Assembly: GCA_033064195.1 (NCBI GenBank)
Contig: JARBJD010000374.1
Coordinates: forward strand, 1-64,000
Source: Blattamonas nauphoetae
Taxonomy: Eukaryota; Preaxostyla; Oxymonadida
Direction: 5' to 3'
Length of the DNA: 64,000 bases
The notes beneath the pieces are model-generated. The model saw nothing but the letters and a program-made list of their open reading frames with translations, was not told the origin of the DNA and ran no database searches. This document shows, piece by piece, positions 43,501 through 55,500 of this stretch. Both the position numbers and the translations under genes were made by a program. Position 1 is the first letter of the stretch. Each line of letters starts with the position of its first letter.

Positions 43501-46500
43501 GCCTCTCAAACTGTCCTCCTTGATCAAATTTAGTAATTCTTCTTTCTGCTTTCGTGATAGTATGCTGTTTTTCTTTTCCTCTACTGGAACGTAGTAAGAG
43601 CCGTGTCGAATTTGGGAGACTTGCGATGGTGTACAACCCACTATATCTGCGATGAGTTGTCTTGGGATCGTTCCATGTATCGAAGTTTTTTCCAGTTCGA
43701 TTAGTTTCTTTATCCCGTCAGCATTCGATGACCACGACAGTCGAACAATCTGATCAGCATACGTGAATGAATCGTTTCTAGGAAAGCTGACCATCAATTT
43801 TGACAGGATGTGGAAGTGTGATACACGAGACTGACTAAGGTCTGGTACTTTTTTCATTTTCGAAGAAAACAAGAATTCTACAGTTTCGACAATGACATGA
43901 CCGGTTACAAATTACTCAACAGTCCGACTGACTGTAACTGCCACGGAGGTCAGTGTCATCGCTCCTGATTTGAAGTCAAAAACGGTGTGTGTCTCCGTGT
44001 TTTGCGCAGATGAAGCATCAACGGTGAGTGAGGTGATGGTTAAGGTTCCGCCTGGTTTGGAAGCGGCGTTTGTGATGGAAGCTGCTCCGATCGGTTTCAG
44101 AACATCGGTGCTTGACTTCCCAGAGATTGTGTGAGCATCTCCATTTAAGTCGAGAGGAGACACCAGCTCTGCTGTGTTGATGATCAACACATTTTTGACT
44201 TGAGTTGTGCTGATGGCTCCATCGACAGTGAGGCAGTGCAATTTCTCGTGTCCGCAGAGAGGATGGTCTTCACTTGTCAGAGTTTTGGAGATGGCGACGC
44301 AGGAGGTGTTGCTTCGATGAAACAGATAGATGAGAGAATACGGATTGAATGAGGCGGTTTCGTTCCATGATGCAGAAGGTTCAATGGCACAGACAGCTGA
44401 CCTGGGTGATGTTTCGTTGAAGATGGGTCTCCAGAGTCCTTCGTCTAGAAGTGTTGAGGTGATTGTCGAGGTTGTTGATTCAAATGCGTCGAAAACAATC
44501 CATGACTCCTTTCCTCCGACAGTGCATATGGAAAACGATGAAGTGTCGATTTGGAATGTTTCATAGCTTTTGGCAGACGTGGTGATCACTGCTCCGATTC
44601 TGGCGGTTGATGAGCAGGTGATATCGCGGAAAGAACATCCGGTGATTGTCGTCGTTCCTTTTGTGGACACAACTGAGTCTGAGAGTGTCTTCCCACTCCC
44701 ATCAAACGAAATCGCGCTCAGTGAGAGTTTTCCCGTCGCTGCTGTCACACTGATACAGTCGGTCGGACTGTTGAGTAATTTGTAACTCTCGTAATCGAGT
44801 CCCATTCTTCATTCTTGTATGATTTCTCGGTTTTACAAAAACAAAGAAACTGAAAGAGTCGTGAAGTTGTGAGAAAGTTTCATGAATGGAAAGAGTGTAT
44901 TAGAAGGGGGCTTCGTGGTTCTGGAGACCAAACTTCTTTTGTTTGAGAGGTACTTTTGCTTCCTTTGCTCGACTCTCCCAGGCCTTGTTGTCCGATCTTA
45001 CGTTTTCCTTAATCACCTCAAAACGGGATTGAGACACTCGGCATTGTTCTCCATCATTCCCATAGAAGACCTCCAGACCCGCTCGCTGAAAAGCTGCTCT
45101 GATGTTCTCTCCTGTGGTGGCTGACTGAAATGCACTCAAGAATTGCTGAAGACAACGACCAATTGATGACGAGTTGTCGTCGTATTTGAGACGTGAGAGT
45201 TGTCGTTTCATGATACCGAATGTCACGCAGTCTAGTGGCTGTAGATAGTGCGTGGCATTCGGTGGGAGTGTGTAGAGGGCGATACCAGCATTTGAGAGAG
45301 TCAGCTCAGCCGCTTCTCCAAGATGGACACTGGAGTTGTCCACAAGGAGAACAGCTGGTGCTTTCGGCTTTCGTAGTATGGTTCGCTGTTCGGTCACGTA
45401 GTCAAGGAGAACATTCTCCAACCAACTATCAAATTTCTCCTGTGTAAATCCTCCTTTCTCATTTTCCTCAACCACCATTTGGTCCTCATCCATTATTCCC
45501 ATCTTTTCTAAGTCCTTCTCGTCCATGGGAGCACGCAACACACAGTGAAGGGGGAGTGCTTTTCCATGAAGGGAGATCGCGGCCATCGCAGAGAAACGGG
45601 GGACAGTTTGCGGAACTGGAAAATGAAGAGGTTTCGCAGAAAGTTCGACAGCACCAACCACGCAATGACCAATCGAGTCTTGTTTAGGCTGATAGCCGAC
45701 CTCATCGGCGTTGATGAACAGAAGTGGATGAACCGTTTTGATGAGTGATTCGAGGTGTGTCATATATTCGTCGATGTCTTGAATTCTTACAGCCGTTCTT
45801 GAAGAAGTCATCGGAGCAGTGGAATGAAGAGCGATCTCCTTCGAATTCAACCGAACAAAGTCATATGGGAAAGTTCGGTTGATGTCCGTTCGATTGGTTT
45901 TTTCGGAAACCCAATCAAATATTTGAGATGGGATCCATGGCTGGCCTCTCAAACTGTCCTCCTTGATCAAATTTAGTAATTCTTCTTTCTGCTTTCGTGA
46001 TAGTATGCTGTTTTTCTTTTCCTCTACTGGAACGTAGTAAGAGCCGTGTCGAATTTGGGAGACTTGCGATGGTGTACAACCCACTATATCTGCGATGAGT
46101 TGTCTTGGGATCGTTCCATGTATCGAAGTTTTTTCCAGTTCGATTAGTTTCTTTATCCCGTCAGCATTCGATGACCACGACAGTCGAACAATCTGATCAG
46201 CATACGTGAATGAATCGTTTCTAGGAAAGCTGACCATCAATTTTGACAGGATGTGGAAGTGTGATACACGAGACTGACTAAGGTCTGGTACTTTTTTCAT
46301 TTTCGAAGAAAACAAGAATTCTACAGTTTCGACAATGACATGACCGGTTACAAATTACTCAACAGTCCGACTGACTGTAACAGGACTGCTCATTGTCGTG
46401 AATGCAGCAAGCGTGAATGTCTTGAGCTCGGCTGTTCCAGACGACAACGTCAAAAGTGAGACATCGGAGCTGGGTTGCAGAACCACTGTTGCTGATGTTC

Positions 46501-49500
46501 CTCGAATCTCCACATTCTTCTCTCCAACAACCAGAGTGTCTTCTGAGAACGTTCCAGTTTCCAATTGAATGACTCGTTTCACAAATAAGTCTCCCGATTT
46601 CTGAGAACAGTGGCTGAGACTCGTCTTCACTGTCTTGCACATGATCGAATTCAATTTGCAGGAATCATCATCGACTCCATCTTCTCTATGAGTCCGAAGG
46701 ATCGAGAATGGAACGAGCGTGGTTCTGTCCAAGGGACCAATCTGGAAATGGTTGACTGTGCTGTCGGAGTACGTCTCAACAAACACCGACGACGAATCCA
46801 GCACAGATTCCCAATTCTCTTCCGCTTCAATGTCATGCGGACCAGTCACAGCATTCGAGTTCTCATTCAGATTGAAGAAACAGTCGTCAATCGAAACTGT
46901 CGGAGCCGACGACGACGATGGCGAGGAGAGGAACGAAATCATTCCATGCAACGACGATTTGCAGTGACCAATCGACAAGAACGACAGATCCACAGTTCCA
47001 GAGAAGTCCACACTGTTCACTTCAATCACACTCGAACTTCCCATGTCAACATACTCAATCTCTTTCGGCGATCCACTCGTTCCTGCAATCTTCAGTGTTC
47101 CTCCAGAAACCTTGAAAAGTGATTTCGTCTGCGAGATCAGAGATCCAGATGTTCCAGAAAACGACAGAGAACACGAAGTGCCAAGCTCAAGTGTTCCTCC
47201 AGACACAACGAATGCATTGGATGTCGTCGTCACTTTCACTTCCAATTCAAGTTCTTCAAACGACAGTCTTCCAGATGAGATCGTGAATGATGTCGAGGAT
47301 ATGAATGTCAACACATAATGTGTGTTTGAAGACGATGTTTGAGTCGAGGTCGAAGATTTCTTGATCGAAATCTCTTCTCCTGACGAAACTGAGAATCCAG
47401 CTCCAGCTGTCACAGAACTCGACAACTCAAGCGACAGAGGACTCGTATTTCCACTGATCCGATTGAATCCAGTCTCAATCGTTTGACAGGCTACTCCAAA
47501 ATGGCCACAATGCTGAATAGCTTTCCCAGACAACAAATCAACTGCTGCTGTCGATCCAATCGGAACAAGATAAACAAGAAGCGTCGAGTCAACCAAATGT
47601 GTCAAATCATTCCCCCAATACAGTGTTGGCGATGTCGATCCACTCACCGATGGGAATCTCGCGGTCGTGATCAGATTCCCGAAGTCCTTTCCAGAAACAT
47701 ACACATTATCTCCTTTCGTCGCACTGTTCTTATCTCCGTCCGTTCCTTTTACAACAAACCGGGCCCATCAACATACGAGAGAGTGCCGTGAATAAATAAG
47801 GGGCTGGCCTCGATCAACAAAGATTAAACAGAAATAAGTTTTATCTGTTAGTAAAATCCCATCAAAGGAACGTAACGTACACAATGATGGTTCTGCCCCG
47901 AAGGGCTGTTGATGGGAAAAAAAGGTATTGCCATTTGGCTTTTACCCAGAAATCCCTAACAGGGAACAAAAACTGGGAGAACAGGGTCGAAAACGACCCG
48001 TCAAGTGAAACAAAGGATCACTTGACAGTGAGCCAACCACAGGTGTGTATCAGGACTACTCGTTGATGGGCCCGGTTTGTTGTAAAAGGATGTCGCAAGC
48101 TCCATCCACAACCAAACCGGGCCATCAACATACGAGTGTTGAAAGGATCTATTAAATGAACAAGATAGAGAAAAACAATGAGAAGAAAGAAGATGTCCCT
48201 GGGAACCAGTGTTTAAGTTCTGGTTCTTTCTTCTGTTTGTTGAGGCCGTGAGTATCCTTTGAAAGGCTGATACCACCTGTTCAAGAAAGAATGATCGAGA
48301 ATGTCAATGAGAGATCAGGGAAGCTGAGTTCTTCCTCTGAATGTGATGGGAAACAACTTCAAGATCTTGAAGGAGATGTCTGTTTCCATCACACTGTCAT
48401 GCGACCCAGCTCCCCATTGATGACACCATTGGATTCCACTCTATATCAGATGTCCTCTTCTCGCTTTCCTAATCGAGAAGGGAGAAGTCAGGATGAGATC
48501 TCCTCTGTCCATCACCCGACGACCCACGAATGACAATTCCTTCTTCTTCCGTCCTGATCTAATTGTGATCCATCCTTCTATCACTCCTTCCTTCATCTGA
48601 ATTTCCATCAAATGGATCGAATCAACAATCATCGCCTCTCAGATCGATGTGTGGGTCGTATGAACTCCTATTCCCACTCACACTCCCCTCCGACTCCCTC
48701 CAAAAAAAACATACCCTGTTTTCCTCCCTCCAGTTGTGAAGGCGTGGGAACAAACTGACAATAACAGCTTGTTCTGTTGTCCTCATTCAACGTCCCCCAA
48801 CTCGCACACTTATCCTTTCCGTTCTTCACCCTCATCAATCGCCGATCCCCTTCTTCCAGAAATGTGTCATTCCTGTCCCACTCCTTGCTCGCTCCAAGAT
48901 GTCGATAGCTGCTCACAATCCGCCCGGTGATCAATCCCTCCTGTTGAGACTCCCCGTTCACTTCCGTCTATTCCTCTGTCAAGAGTCCGAGAGACAAATT
49001 GCACAGAATGGTGTCTTTCTCTTTTCATCAGTTGTGTTCGGACAATGTGCTTGAATGATTCCTTCTTTCTATCAGCGATTTGACATGTCCTCCTCACAGT
49101 CGAACCTGTTGCAGTCACTGAAAAAGTTTGCTGGTATGATGGTGTCACCGTTTCTTTTCGTTTGATGGCATCTTCATTACCCTGGAGTTCCCCCCTTTAA
49201 TCTGGTGATTCGTTGTCTGAACAGCGACTACTTCATCAAGGGGTTCATTTTTCCAAAGACACATCCTCTCCGATATGGGCGTGTCAGTTGTATCCGCGTG
49301 ACTCGTTATCAGAATGGAACATTCAGTGTGGGCATCATTCAGATCAACGATTATCTTTTCAATCAATTCTACATCGCTGCCATGTTCCTCTTAGTCAAAG
49401 ATTTCCGTTCTCTCCATTGGAACAATATTTCCCATCAAGTTCCGATTCTCTTCACGCTCTTGAACGATGAGGTCCAGCTGGATTCTTCTCTGATTGTCTC

Positions 49501-52500
49501 CAGCAATCACTAGCGCAGTTGGGAGGTGAAGATGGATTTCAGTTGGCTGGAGGAAATCATCCATCTGACACTCGATGGACCCCAGTATCTTGAGTCAATC
49601 CCGTTATCTGCACTCTACACTCCATTCCCTTGCTAGATAGTTAGTCGATGCGAAGAGTGGAGACAAGTCACTATTGTGGTGGAGAGATAAATTTGATTCG
49701 CGAGAGACGATGATCATTCTGTGCCCTGCTTTCTTCCCACCTCAATCGTCCTGTACATTGTGATGGATGAGATGATTGTGAACGTTACGCGCAGAGAGGT
49801 TCACAGGAGTTCGATTCAAGAGGACCGACCTATCGCTCCCAATCTCCAAATTGAAGAGTCAAAGACATTCAGAATACTCAGAGATGAGTTAGATCACCCG
49901 TTGGTTTAAATTCCGAGTGTTCGTGTTGATGATGTCAGCCTCGTTCCAGCCAGCGAGTATCGCTCTCCCATTCGTGTTGGATCGATTAAGAATTATGAAT
50001 CAATCTTTGTCTTTACCACTGAGTGCGTGAAGGGGATGGTCAAGACTCTGACAGCTCACCCAGTGACCTGTGTCAACCATCGGTCCTGTTCTTTCTGAAG
50101 AAGCAAGACTCTGAGGGCGAACAACGAGTCGACCTTTGGAAGGAAAATGTATTGTCTGTTCCTTATTCTTCGGAGATCGAGATGTCTTGAAACAACGTAC
50201 TCCATCCCAATTTGGTCAAAAGTCTCCACGTTTGGCTATCCTTGTCCTCAGTATCATGATAAGTTGCGAGAATTGTCTTATCCCTTCGTTCAATAAGGGC
50301 GATTGAATTGATTGTTGGATGGATCAGATCTTTTTTCAGATATTAATTCAGATGAGCAGTCAATTCTTCCCCTTGATACTTTGTGTTTATCACACTTACT
50401 GACACAGCCTCTCAATATTTCTGGTTTTGAGAACGATTCGATTGTGTCTTTGTGTTCGTAGATCACTTGGAAAGTGGGATACAGCTTGATCATCATCGTT
50501 CCTCCTGCGCCGACAGGAACACCATTTGTGTTTCAACGAAGTACTTTTCTCCAGTTTGTTGGTTCTGGAGTTCAGAATTCACGTCAAGATGAAGGAAGTT
50601 TACAACGATTTTCATTCGTATCATCCATTGGACATTCTTCTCCACAACGTCGGTGCGGTCCTCCTGTGGTGTGTCCGCTCTCGATCAGCTTCGTCGTCCA
50701 ATGTTGTTTCCCGACAAGAAATAACGTTGTATCAGTAATGCACCATGTCCAATCCACTGGACAGATGGAAAAGACACATGTCCGGACGTCGCCGACGTAG
50801 AAAATATGAGGGCATTCAATCGATCACAGAGAACTTCCAGGCTGGAAGGAAAACGAAATACCACACGTCCTGTCTTCTCTTAATCTGCATGTATACTGTC
50901 CCAAAGGATGATCGGAAGCTATTTGAGCTGACGAGTTCGACAGACACGAGAGAACATCCTTCCTGGTGAGATCGGTTGGGTAGTCACGAATCCCAGCTGC
51001 GCACGATTTACTTTGAGTGAGTAGAGTAATGGATGAATCTTGGGTCATGAATAGTGGTCCTGTCTTTTGTTTTATGAAGTCATCCTTAGAAAAGTGGGAC
51101 GGACGTTCGACAGTCTGCATCGATCGTTTGACCTTGTGATCGACAACAAGGGAGTCGCTGAGGTTGATTAATATTGTAGGTGCTAAGATCCTCGAAATTC
51201 TGGCATAATATTCCTGTTGTGATGAATTCCCTGACACTGGGTGGCGTTTCGTCTGATGGGTGTAATATGTCGTAGGAGAGCTATTGCTGGGAGCTTTGTT
51301 ATAGTTGTTCCCGTTGAATCCCATCTAATCTCGAAGTTGAACGAAAATCTCCCTTCTCCACCCGCAAAAGAGTGATATTTGCCGTCATCATCGGAGGTTG
51401 GGCCACCCTGTCCGAATGATCGACCTGAGTTGATTTAGATGCCGCTAAAACCCCGCAAAGATATTCCAGTATCGGTATTCTGTTGATTAACATGGATTGT
51501 AGGGTTCACACGATTCATCGAGATGGCCCATTCGGGTGAGCCAAGCCGCCTGAATCAATGAGCGGGATCGCTGCGAAGGCTGAACTATAATGTTCTTTGA
51601 TTTCGAGTTTGCCTATTCCGGAATAATCTGCATGGTTGGTGCTTTGGAGCACTTGTTCTGGATCGAAGAATTTTGCCATCGATATCCATAACGTATTCAT
51701 CGACGCTTCCGACAACAACTGTCAGTCCTTTACTATTTAGAGCTATATATAATCATTAGCTCCAACGATTTCCACCTCCTCGTCTGTTTTGTTGGTTGCC
51801 CACGTTGAGATTCGAAGTTGTGAACTGTTCTATTGTAATATCTTGATCGTCCACTTAACTTGCACTGGCTGATAAGGAAGCCTCCAAGGAACATTCATGA
51901 CGGTACTGCGTGGATAGACTGTCTTCGTCCACTGGAGTTGAACACGTACGGTTCAATAAGCATTTCCTCTTTGGCAAGGTCCGATGGCTAGGATATAGAT
52001 TTCATAAGCCGGGAGATCGATCTCTGCAACTTGCCCTCGAGATTAACGCCATTGTTTTTGAATTTGAGACCGCGATTGGAGAGAAAATGTTACGATAATC
52101 GTGTTGAGTGATGAGTGTCAAATCTTGTCTAAAACTGCTTGAGAAAGGATTACGCTGAGAGTTTTGTGATTTATGCCAACATAGTTCGCCGATTCAGACG
52201 AGGAGGTGTGTGCTTTTCTGTTTTGCACATGTTTGATCGAGGCCAGCCCCTTATTTATTCACGGCACTCTCTCGTATGTTGATGGCCCGGTTTGGTTGTG
52301 GATGGAGCTTGCGACATCCAAACACACATCCCGAAACATCAAAGTCTCCCCCACTCCCCAATCCACTCGCGTCAATGAAGATCCCTCCTCCAAATCCTTC
52401 TGTGATCCACTTCTTGAAGGACGAGCTCGCAATCGTCAGCGTGTTTGTTGTGATCGTCGCGGAGATCGCTCCTCCATTCGTCGTAATTGACCGTCCTGTG

Positions 52501-55500
52501 AATGAACACGAAGTGACAGACAGCGATCCCGTCGTGATCGAGAACAACGATGCTCCTGCCGAAGTTCTTGAGAAAGCCAAAGATTTCAGAGTGAGGGAAT
52601 ATGAACCAGGTGACACAGAGCCGGATGAGATTGTCAAACTTTTCGGATTGCTCTCACTTGACTCCCAGATCATGTCTTTGTCGAAAGTCGGAGGGGCGGT
52701 GGTGATGTCGGTGTGGATGAACACGCCAGCCTTCTCTCCAGTGGCAGAATCCTTCGCGTTGCCATGTCCCACAGTGAAATCCTGGCAAGGCAGATATCGA
52801 TATCCGCAGAGGGTGGTGTCGTAGTATTGAGTGGAACTGACAGCCAAGCTTCCACCGACATAAGGATGGATGAGGTAGATGAAAGAGGGTGAGTCCGAGT
52901 AGTCTGTGCGGTATGCCCATTGTTGAAGCTCGGCAGTTGTGAAAGAGATCCCATTGGCGGGCATCATGATGAGAGGATCTTTGATTGTGTTGGGATTGAT
53001 GATACTCACGTCTGAACGATCTAACAGATCGAAAAAGAGATTGCTTCCACCTTCCTCGTTCGTAAGAGTGTTCATTTCTTCTGTTGTGCTTCCATATCCC
53101 ACGCTGTCGATAAGGAACGTTGCGGTAGAGCCATCTTGGAGCTTCAGGAAGATGCCTCCGCCGTGTTTGTTTCCAACGCACGACTTGATGTAGCAGCGAG
53201 AGATTGAGAAGTGTCCCTGGGACATCGTGAAGTGAACTCCACCTCCAAAATCTGCTGAGACACACGAGGTGAACTGCGAATCGGAGAGTGTGACAGTCTG
53301 GGCTTTGTTGATAGCCAATCCTCCCCCAAGTTCTGCTGACGAGCACGAGGTGAATTGTGAGTCAGTGATTGTGATATCCTGGCCGTTGAGAATAGCGATT
53401 CCTCCTCCATCCCTGGTTGACGTGCATTGTTTGATTAGATTGTTCGTCAGGATTTGTGTTGCTGGATAGTTCTCGATCCAGATTGCGCCACCGTGCTCCT
53501 GTGTTGTGCTGCATTCCGTGAAGTTGTTTCCGGACACTGTGATGGAGATCATCGGATCCGAATCATGTTCTTCATAGACTCCTCCACCCCACTTTGCTTG
53601 ACAGGACACAAAGCGAGAATTCTTGATTTCGATTGTGGGAACGTCGTACGTGCATGTTCCTCCTCCAAGTCGATCAGCTATGCAAGTGTCGAAATCACAA
53701 TTGTCGACAGTGAGGGAGGACGTGTCATCAGCATAAATCGCTCCACCACGTAGCCCAGCATAACAATTCGTGAACTTGCATTTGGTGATCGTGTTGGCTC
53801 CAGCGACGTGAGATGTGAAGACAGCGCCTCCAAAACGACTGTAGAGATTCGAATCATCCACTCGGCATTCTGTGAAGTCACAGGATGCCATTTCCAGCTG
53901 GCCGATGTCGTTGACGTACAACCCTCCTCCTTCCTTTGCTGCTTCACATGCTGTGAAGGTCACCTGATTCAGATATACTTTGCCTGAGACCTGCTTCACC
54001 CAAATTCCTCCACCTCTCGCATCGGCTGGAGCAGAATCGCTCTGATTCGACTTTGCCAGACATCGCGTGAAGAAAGAGTCGGTGACAGAGAGAGAGCCTC
54101 CATCTTCCAACGACAGTCCACCACCAAACCCATCATTCGCCACGCAATCCTGGAATGTCGACCCTTTCACTTCGATAGTGGTTATAGTTTCGAAAAAACA
54201 CCCGCCTCCGTACAGTGACTGCACAACCCGCCATTCTAGCATATTTGTCCGCCCATAATCCAAATTTCTCCGGACCCATAATTTCATGAGTCAAACTTTT
54301 TTTTCGTGGATGTTCATCTCAACCCCATAAATCACTTGAGGTAGAAATCGAACCTCCAAAATAGGATCCCTTGTTCAGGGTGCCTATTTAAGAGCCTTTT
54401 TTGGCCCTTTTTTTGGTCCCCAAAAATAGTGGTCCTTAACATTTAAGCTTAGGGCATAAAACCTTGGCGGCCACATTTCTCCACGCCCATTCAAGATTTT
54501 TCTTTCTCGTTTGATTTATGGTGGTTTGGGATGGTTTTCTATCGAAATGACAAATTTTTGAAAAATGAAATATCCTGGGGGGAGCTGGGCGAAAAAATGG
54601 GGAAAAAAACTGACTTCCCTGCATAATAAGCTTAGGAACTCGAAAACTTGTTTTAATCAAATCTCCACAACCAGACATAGTTCGGACATGAAGTTTTCAC
54701 CAATATGGATGTTTTGTTGGATACCAATTTTTTTCTGAAAATTTTGAGAGTTCTCGATGGTTTCCTATTTTGGAGGTGGGACAAATTGTGGGTCGGTGGA
54801 TCCCCCAAACACAGTTTTCTTGGCAATAAACACAGATTTTTCGGAAAAATCACTGTAAGTTGATGAGGACACTGTCCCAAATATTTCTGACCGATTTGGG
54901 TCCTGGATGACTGATATTGAACGAAAAAGTCAAAATGTTCTGTGGAAATTCATGAAAATAGCTACAAGCTCCAAAATAGGAAACCATCGAGAACTCTCAA
55001 AATTTTCAGAAAAAATTGGTATCCAACAAAACATCCATATTGGTGAAAACTTCATGTCCGAACTATGTCTGGTTGTGGAGATTTGATTAAAACAAGTTTT
55101 CGAGTTCCTAAGCTTATTATGCAGGGAAGTCAGTTTTTTTCCCCATTTTTTCGCCCAGCTCCCCCCAGGATATTTCATTTTTCAAAAATTTGTCATTTCG
55201 ATAGAAAACCATCCCAAACCACCATAAATCAAACGAGAAAGAAAAATCTTGAATGGGCGTGGAGAAATGTGGCCGCCAAGGTTTTATGCCCTAAGCTTAA
55301 ATGTTAAGGACCACTATTTTTGGGGACCAAAAAAAGGGCCAAAAAAGGCTCTTAAATAGGCACCCTGAACAAGGGATCCTATTTTGGAGGTTCGATTTCT
55401 ACCTCAAGTGATTTATGGGGTTGAGATGAACATCCACGAAAAAAAAGTTTGACTCATGAAATTATGGGTCCGGAGAAATTTGGATTATGGGCGGACAAAT

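Noticed and set aside
42439-45124. Plus-strand frames of 60-80 aa repeated at each pogo copy
   Set aside because: They are antisense to the transposase and repeat only because the element repeats.
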